Assembly: GCF_001514535.1 (NCBI RefSeq)
Contig: NZ_BCNO01000002.1
Span: 186,001-250,000 of the forward strand
Length of the DNA: 64,000 nt
From: Thermodesulfovibrio aggregans
GTDB taxonomy: Bacteria; Nitrospirota; Thermodesulfovibrionia; Thermodesulfovibrionales; Thermodesulfovibrionaceae
Direction of reading: 5' to 3'
The position numbers were made by a program, and so were the translations under genes. How positions within the stretch are numbered: the first letter of the stretch is position 1; every line of letters begins with the position of its first letter. This document shows positions 9,777 to 20,827 of this stretch, piece after piece. The notes beneath the pieces are model-generated. The model saw only the letters and a list, made by a program, of their open reading frames with translations. It searched no databases and was not told the DNA's origin.

Positions 9777-11371
9777 TGTGTTATAATCCTTGGCTGAAGA
9801 AGTATCACAAGCTCTGTATTTTTGTCTTCTTTATCTTTACTTTTAAAAAGCTCACCCAACAGAGGAATATCTCCTAAAAGTGGCATTTTATTTTCCGATA
9901 AACTCTCTTCCTTTTTAATCATTCCACCAATTACTACAACATCTCCATCCTTGACTTTGACTGTTGTGCTAAGTTCTCTCAAATCAACACTTGGAAGCTG
10001 AATTTTTGTTGTTGCCTCTTGAGAACCAAAACTTACCTCTCTCATCTCTATCAGATTTGAAACTATTGGGGTAATTGTGAGAGAAATTTCTCCCTTATCA
10101 TCAATATAAGGAACTATTCCAATTATTAACCCTGAAAGAAGATTGCCTGTATCTACTGTATAAGTTATTATGGGGGAACCTGTTCCAGAGGTGGTTACAT
10201 TGCTTTCAACTTTTGAAATAAAGGAGTAATTTCTTCCAACTGTAAAAAGAGAAGTCTGTCCATTCATTATACTTACACGGGGATTTGATAAAGTTCTTAC
10301 ATCTCCGAACTGTCCAAGAGCTTTTATTATGAATGAAAAATCTTTAATAGCTGTGGTTGTTAGAGAAAATTTCAATTCAGAATAGGGGGAATCAGATGGT
10401 ATAACTCTCGTAAAACCTGAAGTTGCACCACCTATGCTCCAGTTATGTGTTCCATGACTCCACTCTCTTAAAAAGGACCAGTCGATTCCGTATTTTAAAG
10501 ATTTTGAAAGTGCTACTTCTATAACTTTGGCCTCTATAAGAACCTGTCTTGACATAACCTTCTTTACTGTTTGAAGATATTCCTCTACTTTCTGCATATT
10601 TTTCTTTGTTGCCGTAACCATAATTGTTCCGGTCATTCTGTTGATCAAATAACTCTCACGAGAACTCTTTACAGCTGCCTGACCGGGTTGTCCTGCAGTT
10701 GTTACTGTTTGAGATGGAGAAATGCTAAGAAGTGTAGAAAGTGCTTTTTCTATTGAATCCCAGAATTTGTATGCCGCATCATCTGCTTTTTCAGATTTTG
10801 AGACATTTCCTTTAAGAATGGTCGTACCTGAAGTGGTAGATGTTGTTCCTGAAGTTGTCCCTCCTGTTAGCTGACCTGTTACTCCTCCAAGAATATCTCC
10901 ACCAACATCTGTTGCGTAATTCTGCTGAATTGGTATTGCACTAAGATGAAATATTTTTGTATCCGTATCTTTTACAATAAGCATGTTTCTTTCAATTTTA
11001 TAAAAGTAATCAGTTGAGGAAAAAACTGCGTCAAGAGCATCCTTCAGTGTTACATTACTCAAAACCAGTGTTACAGGAACATTTGGGTCAACATCTTTTT
11101 CAATAATGAGGTTTAATCCAGCATCTCTACATAAAACAAGTAAAATATCCCTGAGTGGTGTCTGTCTTGCATTTACAGAGACTCTTTTCAACTTAAGAGG
11201 AGTTATATCTTCTGTAGCTATTCTAAAATCTGCTGGAGATTCCTTTGTTACTACCTCCTCTTTTTTAGGAAAATCAATCTGGGGAATTTTTATATCTCCT
11301 TTCATCTCCATACTACTGCAAGCATAGAGAAATAAAAAAAGGAAAACTAATAATTTTCCAAGTTTAACCAT
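9773..11371 (-). CDS. Outer-membrane secretin (MshL/PilQ/GspD family), lipoprotein
   Basis: Forms the gated outer-membrane channel for the pilus or secreted substrate. It has a lipoprotein signal ending in LYAC (lipid Cys about residue 17). A short STN/secretin-N domain covers about residues 60-135 (VNARQTPLRDILLVL, then VTLVLSNVTLKDAL). A Gly/Thr/Ser-rich linker lies near 165-190. The C-terminal secretin domain contains VLIEAKVIEV, VVIGGMIKKEE and ends PRIITQ. At 532 residues with a single STN domain it is closer to MshL than to multi-N-domain GspD. It overlaps the PilP-like gene by 25 bp. Confidence 0.93.
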   Translation of the reverse strand: MVKLGKLLVFLFLFLYACSSMEMKGDIKIPQIDFPKKEEVVTKESPADFRIATEDITPLKLKRVSVNARQTPLRDILLVLCRDAGLNLIIEKDVDPNVPVTLVLSNVTLKDALDAVFSSTDYFYKIERNMLIVKDTDTKIFHLSAIPIQQNYATDVGGDILGGVTGQLTGGTTSGTTSTTSGTTILKGNVSKSEKADDAAYKFWDSIEKALSTLLSISPSQTVTTAGQPGQAAVKSSRESYLINRMTGTIMVTATKKNMQKVEEYLQTVKKVMSRQVLIEAKVIEVALSKSLKYGIDWSFLREWSHGTHNWSIGGATSGFTRVIPSDSPYSELKFSLTTTAIKDFSFIIKALGQFGDVRTLSNPRVSIMNGQTSLFTVGRNYSFISKVESNVTTSGTGSPIITYTVDTGNLLSGLIIGIVPYIDDKGEISLTITPIVSNLIEMREVSFGSQEATTKIQLPSVDLRELSTTVKVKDGDVVVIGGMIKKEESLSENKMPLLGDIPLLGELFKSKDKEDKNTELVILLQPRIITQ

Positions 11372-11775
11372 TTTGTCTCTCCCTTTTTGTCTTTAATTAA
11401 AACTTTATTTTTAAGTATAACCTTAATTTGGTATCCATTTATAAAATCACCTTCTCTCACAATTGAGTCTCCTATGACAGCATACTTATTTTTACCTTCA
11501 TATATGAATGACAGTACTGGGAGAGAAGTAAATGGAGGAGTTGATTCTTTAGACTTTTTTTCAGTCTCTAACACTATAGATGTCTCAAAAGGATCGTTTA
11601 ATCTATAAGAGGCAATTTGGAATCTCTCTTTGATGTTTATCTCTGGAACACTATAATTTGAAAGAGTTTTCTCAAATGGAGTAATAAAAGATGGTGGATT
11701 GATTTTCAGAGAAATAACCAAAAATAAAAGGGAAAATATAACTATGACAATAGATATTTTAAATTCCTTTGTCAT
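11347..11775 (-). CDS. PilP/MshK/GspC-like pilus alignment protein
   Basis: A 142-residue bitopic protein with a membrane segment at about residues 7-25 and a small beta-rich periplasmic domain (SFIYEGKNKYAVIGD, then EGDFINGYQI) resembling the PilP/GspC homology region that contacts the secretin. The recognition rests on fold-like pattern, size and position between the PilO-like gene and the secretin. It overlaps both neighbours (17 and 25 bp). Sequence identity to named families is low. Confidence 0.7.
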   Translation of the reverse strand: MTKEFKISIVIVIFSLLFLVISLKINPPSFITPFEKTLSNYSVPEINIKERFQIASYRLNDPFETSIVLETEKKSKESTPPFTSLPVLSFIYEGKNKYAVIGDSIVREGDFINGYQIKVILKNKVLIKDKKGETKWLNLENY

Positions 11776-12286
11776 TTTCTCGATAAATTAACCTTAATTC
11801 GCTCTTAAGCTCAATAGCTATTGCCTTATCCTTTTTAGAAAGCATTATTGATTTGAGAAAGATAAATGGGTAATTTGTCCCCTCAAGAAAGTTTATCAAC
11901 TCAGAAAATCTGCTCCAAGATGTTTCAGATTTAAGTGTCATATCAAGAGTAAGCTGCCTGTCCTCCTTTTTCATTTTTGATACTTCTACATTAACTTCAG
12001 GGAATTTTAATTTTAAATCGTCAATAAATTGTGCTAAAAAAATCTCAGAATTCTTACCTTCAGGTAAGGTTATACTCTCTATTGTTTTTTTCAATTTTAT
12101 GCTCTGATTTATCTTCTGCTCTAAATTATTTAATGTAACATAATCCTTTTTAATGGATTTTTCTGCTTTATTGAGATAGATCATAGCAGAAAGGAGAAAA
12201 ACTACAAAAGCAAAGACAATAGCAACAAAAAATACTTTCCTTCCAATTTCCCTATTATAAAATTCTTTAATGCTCATAAACTGCAT
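11759..12286 (-). CDS. PilO/MshJ/GspM-like inner-membrane protein
   Basis: A 175-residue bitopic protein with a short cytoplasmic N-terminus, a membrane segment at about 17-38, a coiled coil at about 40-75, and a ferredoxin-like periplasmic domain ending the protein. This is the usual PilO/GspM plan. It overlaps the PilM/N fusion by 20 bp and the PilP-like gene by 17 bp. It probably forms the PilN-PilO-PilP alignment subcomplex; the call is based mainly on architecture and gene order. Confidence 0.72.
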   Translation of the reverse strand: MQFMSIKEFYNREIGRKVFFVAIVFAFVVFLLSAMIYLNKAEKSIKKDYVTLNNLEQKINQSIKLKKTIESITLPEGKNSEIFLAQFIDDLKLKFPEVNVEVSKMKKEDRQLTLDMTLKSETSWSRFSELINFLEGTNYPFIFLKSIMLSKKDKAIAIELKSELRLIYRENDKGI

Positions 12287-13568
12287 CTATGCTTAGATCT
12301 CCCTTTGAAATATCCCAGTTTTCATTAGTAATCTTAAATCCTTTTTCTGTCAAAGATGATTTAAATTTTAAATAAGAAATCTGTCTTTCAGAAAAACTTT
12401 TTCCACTACTTTTTCCTTTTATTCTTATCTGTAACTTTTCAGAGTTAGATATCTCCAATGAATCAAGCTGAATTAAATCTGGTTTAGCTTGAGCAATATT
12501 TGTAATAATTTGTCTTGTATCAGTCATTGAATTTCTTCTATTTTGTAATTCAACAAAAGGTTTTAAATCTGTTTCAAATTTCTGGATAGTTCTCTGAAAA
12601 TTGACAAACTCCTGCTCATGTTTCAAGATATACTGTCTTTGAGCAGTCAATGTCTCATACTGAGATTTTAATTTATACAGGGAGTTTATATTGTAACCTA
12701 ATAACATTACACCAGCTATTATTAGAGTAAACCCTGCATAGTTTAAATATTTGGTTATTTGTTTAAATTTTTTGTATTCCCGAGGTAGCATATTTGAATT
12801 TTTTAATTTTTCATCAAAAGTCAACATGCTCAGTAAAACAGCATATTTTTCTTTTTGCGGCAATACTGACAAAAATCTGTATGGGACTATAAGTCCTGAT
12901 ATCTCTCTATCCTCTGCTCCTACAAAAACAATCTCCTGTAGATTTACTCTAAGATTTTGCACTGCGTAGTTGACAGTCATATTTATATTTAATACATCTT
13001 CCTCTGTTATATCATCACTTCCTTCAAACTCCCTTGCAAGAAGCATCTCAGATTTTTCAAAAATGAATAAAAATCTTGACTTTCCAGAAAGAAAACATAC
13101 TAATTTATTTTTTTCTTTGAGCTCTGAGTTAGCATCTACAAGAGAAATCAATGGAATATGCATTGGATAAAGAGCTTTTATATTAATCTTTTCTTTCAAA
13201 ATTTCCTCAATAAAACTATATGAAAAGTCAGGGACAACATAACATCTTATCCAGTTTCTCTTTTCTGCCATTTGAGTTTCATAGATAAATGAAAATTGTT
13301 GCAAAGAGGGATATCTTTTTTGAATCTCGTTAAATATCAACCTTTCAAGAATTTTTTTCTTATTTGGAATCTGAAAAGGTAGTGAAAATCTAAATGTATA
13401 TAAATCAGGGAAAAAAGCTGAAATATAAAGCTCTTTTATTGAATTTTCTTTAATAAAATCCATAAGTTCATCACGGGAAAATTCAAAAAATTTGGAATCT
13501 TCTATATTCTTTTTAGGTATAAAAGCCTTTACAATATCCCCTTCAATACTAAAATATGTTTTTTCCAT
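12267..13568 (-). CDS. PilM-PilN fusion / GspL-like assembly protein (MshI-type)
   Basis: First gene of the pilus operon, 433 residues. The N-terminal 250 residues look like the actin-like PilM or cytoplasmic GspL fold. A membrane segment lies at about residues 278-296, then a coiled coil, then a PilN-like periplasmic domain. This bitopic plan equals GspL or a PilM-PilN fusion. The protein would recruit the ATPase to the inner membrane. There is no Shine-Dalgarno sequence; a consensus extended -10 element lies 7 nt before the ATG, so the operon mRNA may be leaderless at this gene. Confidence 0.78.
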   Translation of the reverse strand: MEKTYFSIEGDIVKAFIPKKNIEDSKFFEFSRDELMDFIKENSIKELYISAFFPDLYTFRFSLPFQIPNKKKILERLIFNEIQKRYPSLQQFSFIYETQMAEKRNWIRCYVVPDFSYSFIEEILKEKINIKALYPMHIPLISLVDANSELKEKNKLVCFLSGKSRFLFIFEKSEMLLAREFEGSDDITEEDVLNINMTVNYAVQNLRVNLQEIVFVGAEDREISGLIVPYRFLSVLPQKEKYAVLLSMLTFDEKLKNSNMLPREYKKFKQITKYLNYAGFTLIIAGVMLLGYNINSLYKLKSQYETLTAQRQYILKHEQEFVNFQRTIQKFETDLKPFVELQNRRNSMTDTRQIITNIAQAKPDLIQLDSLEISNSEKLQIRIKGKSSGKSFSERQISYLKFKSSLTEKGFKITNENWDISKGDLSIDAVYEH

Positions 13569-13575
13569 GATAAAA

Positions 13576-13584
13576 ATTATAACA
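13576..13584 (-). promoter_or_regulatory. Extended -10 promoter of the pilus operon (leaderless candidate)
   Basis: The minus strand reads TGTTATAAT, a perfect -10 with the TG extension, ending 7 nt before the PilM/N ATG at 13568. The best -35-like sequence (TTGCCC, 15-bp spacer) is weak, as is usual for extended -10 promoters. Transcription would begin at or within 1-2 nt of the start codon. Confidence 0.6.
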
Positions 13585-13698
13585 TAATCTGATAAAGGGC
13601 AAAAGGTCTTCTACTGTTGAATTTTTGCTTAAAAGTCGCAAAAACTTTTCAAATTTTGATATATTAAAAATTAATCTTTAAAAGGAGGGATGAAACTC

Positions 13699-14916
13699 AT
13701 GACAAAAGAAACATTTAAGTTTAATACAATAGAGGAAGTTCTTGAAGATGTAGCTCAGGGAAAGATGATTATCCTTGTTGATGATGAGGATAGAGAAAAT
13801 GAGGGAGACCTTTTCATTGCTGCTGAGAAAGTTACACCTGAGGCAATAAACTTCATGGCAAAATATGCAAGAGGACTTATATGTTTGGCTTTAACACCTG
13901 AAAGAGTTGAAGAGCTCAAGCTTCCCATGATGGTTGATATTAATGAAACACCCCATCAAACAGCATTTACTGTGTCAATTGAAGCAAGAAAAGGCGTAAC
14001 TACAGGAATTTCAGCATATGACAGGGCTCATACAATTTTGACAGCTATTAATCCAAAAACAAAACCTGAAGATCTCGTAAAACCAGGGCATGTATTTCCA
14101 TTAAAAGCTCAAAAAGGTGGAGTTTTAAAAAGAGCAGGACACACTGAAGGAGCTGTTGATCTTGCCCGGCTTGCAGGATTATATCCAGCAGGTGTCATAT
14201 GTGAGATAATGAACGAAGATGGAACAATGGCAAGAGTACCACAGTTAATGGAATTTGCTAAAAAACATGGTTTAAAAATTACAACAATTAAAGACCTCAT
14301 TAGATATCGTATGAGAAATGAAACCCTGGTACGAAGAGCTGCTATAGTTCAACTTCCAACAGACTATGGTGAGTTTAAGGCAATAGCATATACTACATTA
14401 ATTGATGACAAAGTTCATCTTGCCCTTGTAAAAGGAGAGATCAAATCAAACGATGAAGTTCTTGTGAGGGTCCATTCAGAGTGTTTAACCGGCGATGTTT
14501 TTCTTTCAAAAAGATGTGACTGTGGCTCACAACTCCATAGAGCTCTTCAGATGATAGAAGAGGCAGGTAAAGGAGTTCTGCTTTATATGAGACAGGAAGG
14601 AAGAGGCATAGGACTTCTTAATAAACTAAAAGCCTATGAACTTCAGGAAAAGGGCTATGATACAGTGGAAGCTAATATAAAGTTAGGCTTTAAACCAGAC
14701 CTTAGAGATTATGGAATAGGAGCCCAGATTTTAGTTGACCTCGGTGTAAGAAAAATGAGACTTATGACGAACAACCCACGTAAAATCGTAGGATTGGAAG
14801 GTTATGGACTTAAAGTAATTGAGAGAGTTCCAATTGAAATCAAACCTAATGAAAATAATAGATGTTATTTAAAAACAAAAAAAGAAAAACTTGGACACAT
14901 ATTGACAAAAGTATAA
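13699..14916 (+). CDS. ribBA: Bifunctional DHBP synthase / GTP cyclohydrolase II
   Basis: Starts both branches of riboflavin synthesis: ribulose 5-phosphate to DHBP (N-terminal half) and GTP to the pyrimidine precursor (C-terminal half). The RibB half has [10 protein letters not shown] and the [13 protein letters not shown] motif; the RibA half has the zinc cysteines of [19 protein letters not shown] and RQEGRGIGL. An ATG at 13690 touches the GGAGGG site; the ATG at 13699 has the correct spacing and is preferred, giving 405 residues. The 129-bp upstream region shows no FMN riboswitch that I can recognise. The stop codon is directly adjacent to the 3' end of the convergent tRNA gene. Confidence 0.96.
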   Translation: MTKETFKFNTIEEVLEDVAQGKMIILVDDEDRENEGDLFIAAEKVTPEAINFMAKYARGLICLALTPERVEELKLPMMVDINETPHQTAFTVSIEARKGVTTGISAYDRAHTILTAINPKTKPEDLVKPGHVFPLKAQKGGVLKRAGHTEGAVDLARLAGLYPAGVICEIMNEDGTMARVPQLMEFAKKHGLKITTIKDLIRYRMRNETLVRRAAIVQLPTDYGEFKAIAYTTLIDDKVHLALVKGEIKSNDEVLVRVHSECLTGDVFLSKRCDCGSQLHRALQMIEEAGKGVLLYMRQEGRGIGLLNKLKAYELQEKGYDTVEANIKLGFKPDLRDYGIGAQILVDLGVRKMRLMTNNPRKIVGLEGYGLKVIERVPIEIKPNENNRCYLKTKKEKLGHILTKV

Positions 14917-14989
14917 TGCGCCTGAGAGGATTTGAACCTCTGACCTTGGGGTCCGGAGCCCCACGCTCTTTCCCCTGAGCTACAGGCGC
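14917..14989 (-). tRNA. tRNA-Arg, anticodon CCG
   Basis: The minus strand folds into a complete 73-nt cloverleaf. The acceptor stem is GCGCCTG with CAGGCGC and discriminator A. The D stem is GCTC/GAGC, the anticodon stem TGGGG/CCCCA with loop CTCCGGA (anticodon CCG, reading CGG), and the T stem AGAGG/CCTCT with loop TTCAAAT. The 3' CCA is not encoded. The gene abuts the ribBA stop codon with no gap. Confidence 0.96.
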
Positions 14990-15003
14990 ATTTTTAATAA
15001 ATA

Positions 15004-16489
<1,486 letters not shown>

Positions 16490-16490
16490 T

Positions 16491-18029
16491 ATGCATAAAG
16501 AAGAGATTTTGATTATAGATTTTGGTTCTCAGTATACTCAGCTTATTGCAAGAAGAATAAGGGAGCTTAATGTTTACTCCGAAATAATTCCATGCAATGT
16601 GCCATTTTCTGAGATAAAAAAGAGAAAACCTTCTGGCATAGTTCTCTCAGGCGGACCTTCAAGTGTTTATGAAGAAGGTGCTCCCTCTATTGATAAAGAA
16701 ATATTTAATCTTGGCATACCAATTCTTGGAATCTGCTATGGCATGCAACTTATTACCCATCTGCTCGGTGGCAAGGTATCCCGTGCTGAAAAAAGAGAAT
16801 ATGGTAAAGCTATTTTAAAAATCGAAGATTTATCCGACATTTTCAATGGGGTTTCTCAGGAAACAGTTGTTTGGATGAGCCATGCTGACAAAATCACAGA
16901 GATGCCTCAAGGTTTTGTAAGGCTTGCCTACACTGAAAACTCTCCTTATGCAGCAATGGCTCATAAAGAAAAGAAAATTTACGCATTACAGTTTCATCCT
17001 GAGGTTGTACATACTGAGGAAGGGGAAAAAATACTCAGTAATTTTGTATTTAAAGTTTGTAAATGCAGTCCCTCATGGAATATGCATTCTTTTATTGAAA
17101 AACAGATAGAGGAAATAAGAAAAAAAGTTGGTTCCAAAAAAGTTGTCTGTGCTATCAGTGGAGGAGTTGACTCAACTGTTACAGCAGTTTTGATTCATAA
17201 AGCCATAGGAGATGCTTTAACCTGCATTTTTGTTGATAACGGACTTTTAAGAGCCGGAGAACGTGAAAAAGTAGAACAAATGTTACGGAATAATTTTCAT
17301 ATAAATCTTAAAGTGGTTGATGCATCGGAAAGGTTCCTTAGAAAACTCAGAAAAGTTCGTGATCCGGAACAGAAAAGAAAGATAATCGGTAGAGAGTTCA
17401 TAAAAATATTTGAAGAGGAAGCTAGAAAAATTGAAGGAGTGAAATTTTTAGCACAGGGTACTCTTTATCCTGATGTTATTGAAAGTGTCTCATTTAAAGG
17501 TCCTTCTGCAACTATAAAGAGCCATCATAATGTGGGTGGTCTTCTTAAGAGAATGAGACTCAAGTTGATTGAACCTTTAAGAGAACTCTTCAAGGATGAA
17601 GTAAGACAGCTTGGACGGGAACTTGGAATTCCCGATGAAATATTACAAAGGCATCCTTTCCCAGGACCTGGACTTGCAATAAGATGCATTGGAGAAGTTA
17701 CCCGTGAGAGACTTGAAATACTAAGAGAGGCAGATAAAATTGTACTTGAGGAGATAAAAAAATCTGGATGGTATAACAAAGTGTGGCAATCTTTCGCGGT
17801 GCTTCTTCCTATAAAAACAGTGGGAGTTATGGGAGATGAAAGAACTTATGAGCATGTAATTGCCATTAGGGTAGTCCACAGTATTGATGGAATGACAGCA
17901 GACTGGGTAAGGCTTCCATATGAACTGCTTGAGAGGCTTTCAAATAGAATCATTAACGAAGTAAAAGGAGTTAACAGAGTTGTTTATGACATAACATCAA
18001 AGCCTCCGGGGACAATTGAGTGGGAATGA
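16491..18029 (+). CDS. guaA: GMP synthase (glutamine-hydrolysing)
   Basis: Converts XMP to GMP using glutamine and ATP. An N-terminal class I glutamine amidotransferase carries the nucleophile in GICYGMQ and the His/Glu in FHPEV. An ATP pyrophosphatase domain follows with the P-loop SGGVDST, and a C-terminal dimerisation domain ends at [10 protein letters not shown]. An in-frame TTG exists at 16479, but ATG 16491, with a GAGG ribosome site 6 nt upstream and just after the guaB stop, is the better start (512 residues). Confidence 0.97.
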   Translation: MHKEEILIIDFGSQYTQLIARRIRELNVYSEIIPCNVPFSEIKKRKPSGIVLSGGPSSVYEEGAPSIDKEIFNLGIPILGICYGMQLITHLLGGKVSRAEKREYGKAILKIEDLSDIFNGVSQETVVWMSHADKITEMPQGFVRLAYTENSPYAAMAHKEKKIYALQFHPEVVHTEEGEKILSNFVFKVCKCSPSWNMHSFIEKQIEEIRKKVGSKKVVCAISGGVDSTVTAVLIHKAIGDALTCIFVDNGLLRAGEREKVEQMLRNNFHINLKVVDASERFLRKLRKVRDPEQKRKIIGREFIKIFEEEARKIEGVKFLAQGTLYPDVIESVSFKGPSATIKSHHNVGGLLKRMRLKLIEPLRELFKDEVRQLGRELGIPDEILQRHPFPGPGLAIRCIGEVTRERLEILREADKIVLEEIKKSGWYNKVWQSFAVLLPIKTVGVMGDERTYEHVIAIRVVHSIDGMTADWVRLPYELLERLSNRIINEVKGVNRVVYDITSKPPGTIEWE

Positions 18030-18030
18030 G

Positions 18031-18915
18031 ATGTTTGACCTAAAAGAATACATTTCTGAAAAAAAAGCAAAAGTTGACGAATTTATAAAATCATATTTTA
18101 ATCCATCAATAATACCTTCCATACTTCATGAATCTGTTCTTTATTCACTTACTGCTGGTGGGAAAAGACTGAGACCAATTCTCTGTATTGCCTCCTATGA
18201 AGCATGTGGAGGGCTTCAGGATATAACTCCCTATGCCTCTGCAATAGAATTTATTCACACCTACTCTCTTATCCATGATGACCTTCCAGCAATGGACAAT
18301 GATGACCTAAGACGTGGTAAACCAACAAATCATAAAGTATTTGGAGAGGGTATTGCCATACTTGCCGGTGACGGTTTATTAACAGAAGCTTTCAGAATTC
18401 TTTCCAATACTTCATATGCAAACGTTGATCCATCAAATCTTATAAAAGTGATCCAAGAATTAAGTAGTTCAACAGGTGTTTACGGAATGGTAGGAGGACA
18501 GGCACTGGATTTAATATCAGAAGGGAAAGAGCCTGACAGAGAAATAGTTGAATTCATTCATTTGAATAAAACGGCAAAATTAATCTCTGCATCGGTTAAA
18601 TCTGGAGCAATACTTGCCAATGCTGACAGTGAACAAATAAAAAAGATTGAAAAGTACGGGCTAAGCATAGGCCTTGCCTTTCAGATAGTTGATGACATCC
18701 TTGATATAGAAGGCACAACAGAAAAACTTGGTAAACCAAAGGGTTCAGATGAGAAAAAAGGCAAGATGACCTATCCAAAAGTATTTGGTATTGAAGCATC
18801 AAAGAAAAAGGCAAAGGAACTGATTGATATTGCTCTGAGAGCCATTGAAAACTTTGATCAAAAAGCAGAGCCTTTAAGAGAAATTGCAAAATACATAATA
18901 AAACGCTCATCGTGA
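18031..18915 (+). CDS. ispA: Polyprenyl (geranyl/farnesyl/geranylgeranyl) diphosphate synthase
   Basis: Short-chain trans-prenyltransferase that condenses IPP with allylic diphosphates. The first Asp-rich motif is DDLPAMD (about residues 83-89), followed by DDLRRGKPT; the second is DDILD near residue 220. GGKRLRP binds IPP. The starting frame is open from a TTG at 18016, but ATG 18031 just after the guaA stop gives the usual N-terminus (294 residues). Product chain length cannot be told by eye; the bulky residues before the first motif (HTYSLIHDD) fit C15-C20 products. dxr and uppS of the same isoprenoid route lie elsewhere in the window. Confidence 0.92.
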   Translation: MFDLKEYISEKKAKVDEFIKSYFNPSIIPSILHESVLYSLTAGGKRLRPILCIASYEACGGLQDITPYASAIEFIHTYSLIHDDLPAMDNDDLRRGKPTNHKVFGEGIAILAGDGLLTEAFRILSNTSYANVDPSNLIKVIQELSSSTGVYGMVGGQALDLISEGKEPDREIVEFIHLNKTAKLISASVKSGAILANADSEQIKKIEKYGLSIGLAFQIVDDILDIEGTTEKLGKPKGSDEKKGKMTYPKVFGIEASKKKAKELIDIALRAIENFDQKAEPLREIAKYIIKRSS

Positions 18916-19649
18916 AGTTTCGTTTAGACCAGCTACTTTTTAAAAAAGGAATCACAGAAAGCAGAGAGAAAGCCCGTGCTCTTATAATTGAAGGAAAGGT
19001 TCTTGTAAATGGCAAAAAAATTGAAAAACCCGGAACACAGGTTGATGAAAATGTAAAAATAGAACTCTGCGGTGAGACTCTTCCCTATGTAAGCAGAGGT
19101 GGATTAAAGCTTGAAGCAGCGCTGAAAGCTTTCTCTATTGATGTCAAAGACAAAGTAGCAATGGATGTTGGTGCAAGCACAGGAGGTTTTAGTGACTGTC
19201 TTTTGCAGCATGGTGCAAAGCGTGTTTATGCAATAGATGTTGGATATGGACAGCTTGCATGGAAACTGAGAACAGACCCGAGAGTAATTCCAATTGAGAG
19301 AACAAATATAAGATACATGTCAGAAGAAAAAATTCCTGAAAAAGTTGATATAGCAACAGTTGATGTATCTTTTATTTCTCTCAAACTTGTAATTCCAAAA
19401 GTAATTGAGTTTCTTAGACCTCAAGGAGAAATAGTTGCATTAATAAAGCCTCAATTTGAAGCAGGAAAAGGTGAAGTGCCAAAAGGAGGAGTAATAAGAG
19501 ATCCGCAAAAGAGATTGAAAATAGTAGAGGAGATTCAGGAATTTTTTAAATCAGTGAATTTAGAAGTAGCCGGACTAATAGAGTCTCCAATTCCTGGACA
19601 GAAGGGGAATATAGAATATTTAATCTATGCTAAACTCAATCAACAATAG
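18912..19649 (+). CDS. tlyA: TlyA-family rRNA 2'-O-methyltransferase / putative hemolysin
   Basis: S4 RNA-binding domain (residues 1-60, with RLDQLLFKKGITESREKAR) followed by an FtsJ-type methyltransferase domain with the SAM-binding motif MDVGASTGGFSD (about 84-95) and a KPQFE motif. Mycobacterial TlyA methylates 16S and 23S rRNA; the exact target here is unknown. The start is GTG, in a GTGA overlap with the ispA stop. The end overlaps the convergent permease gene by 14 bp. It commonly neighbours ispA in bacteria. Confidence 0.92.
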   Translation: MKFRLDQLLFKKGITESREKARALIIEGKVLVNGKKIEKPGTQVDENVKIELCGETLPYVSRGGLKLEAALKAFSIDVKDKVAMDVGASTGGFSDCLLQHGAKRVYAIDVGYGQLAWKLRTDPRVIPIERTNIRYMSEEKIPEKVDIATVDVSFISLKLVIPKVIEFLRPQGEIVALIKPQFEAGKGEVPKGGVIRDPQKRLKIVEEIQEFFKSVNLEVAGLIESPIPGQKGNIEYLIYAKLNQQ

Positions 19650-20805
19650 AACCGAAAATCATACCTGATAGAGTTGCCATTATTATAACAAGGCTTACAT
19701 AAACGGCTGTTTTCTTAAAACCAATTGTTCTCATAATTATAAGCATACTCGGAAGGCTCAAGGCTGGTCCAGCAAGCAAAAGTGCAAGTGCAGGTCCTTT
19801 CCCCATTCCTGCACCAAGTAATCCCTGAATTATTGGAACCTCGGTAAGAGTTGCGAAATACATAAAGGCACCTACAACACTTGCAATAAAATTAGCCTGA
19901 AAAGAATTTCCACCTACCAAAGAATAAACCCACTTTGAAGGAACAATACCTTCATGCCCAACTCTTCCGAAAAAGAATCCAGCTACAAGAACACCAACAA
20001 AAAGAAGAGGAATAATTAAATAAGCATAATACCATGTCTGATAAACCCATTGAGTAAGTTCATCCTTACTGAACCATTTAAGACTGGATAAAATTACTAA
20101 TGTAAAAAATATTATTGCAAGTATCCACTTGATGTTATATACTGTCCACCAGAAAGCAACTGAACCTTCCTGAGGCTTTCCCCAATTTGCAAAAATTAAA
20201 AACCCTATCATAAAAAATAGATGCAGTGCTGTCTGATATAGAGGTTTAGACTGAATTCCTGCAACTTCAAACTCCTCATCTGCCTGCCTATTTTTTTCTT
20301 CCTTAATAAAAATTAGATGCATGAGTAAACCAATAATTATACTGAAAAGAACTGCACCAACTGCTCTTGCAACTCCTATGTCCCAGCCAAGAATTCTTGC
20401 AGTCAGAATTATAGCAAGCACATTTATGGCAGGACCTGAATAAAGAAAAGCAATCGCAGGACCAAGACCTGCGCCTCTTTGATAGATGCTCATAAATAGG
20501 GGTAAAATTGTGCATGAGCATACAGCGAGAATTGAACCGGATACTGAAGCTACTCCGTAGGAAATTAACTTATTTGTCTTTGCACCGAAGTATTTCATCA
20601 CAGCAGCTTTGTTTACGAAAACCGCAATTGCTCCTGCAATGAAAAAGGCTGGAATGAGACATAAAAGAACATGTTCCTGAGCATACCACTTTGCAAGGGC
20701 AAGGGATTCGAAAATCGCATTTATAAATCTTTGATTTTCAATAGGTAGAAAATAAAAGATGAGAAACATGAGCAAAATTAATCCAAATTTAGTTCTTTCC
20801 TTCAA
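19636..20805 (-). CDS. DUF318/ArsP-family permease (probable metalloid or metal efflux)
   Basis: Polytopic membrane protein (389 residues, about 8-10 segments) of family PF03773. The two internally repeated halves each carry a GPA motif: CSCTILPLFMS with SGPAINVLA, and LLGAGMGKGPA with AGPALSLPS. The family includes ArsP organoarsenical exporters and SO_0444-type Cu/Zn exporters. Co-transcription with an ArsR-type regulator bearing the CVC arsenite motif, 22 bp upstream, favours arsenic or antimony. The substrate is inferred. Confidence 0.85.
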   Translation of the reverse strand: MKERTKFGLILLMFLIFYFLPIENQRFINAIFESLALAKWYAQEHVLLCLIPAFFIAGAIAVFVNKAAVMKYFGAKTNKLISYGVASVSGSILAVCSCTILPLFMSIYQRGAGLGPAIAFLYSGPAINVLAIILTARILGWDIGVARAVGAVLFSIIIGLLMHLIFIKEEKNRQADEEFEVAGIQSKPLYQTALHLFFMIGFLIFANWGKPQEGSVAFWWTVYNIKWILAIIFFTLVILSSLKWFSKDELTQWVYQTWYYAYLIIPLLFVGVLVAGFFFGRVGHEGIVPSKWVYSLVGGNSFQANFIASVVGAFMYFATLTEVPIIQGLLGAGMGKGPALALLLAGPALSLPSMLIIMRTIGFKKTAVYVSLVIIMATLSGMIFGSIVD

Positions 20806-20827
20806 CTTTATCCTCCCTAATTTTTAG

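Noticed and set aside
13569-13698. FMN riboswitch before ribBA
   Set aside because: The gap is short and holds none of the conserved RFN sequence blocks that I can recognise.
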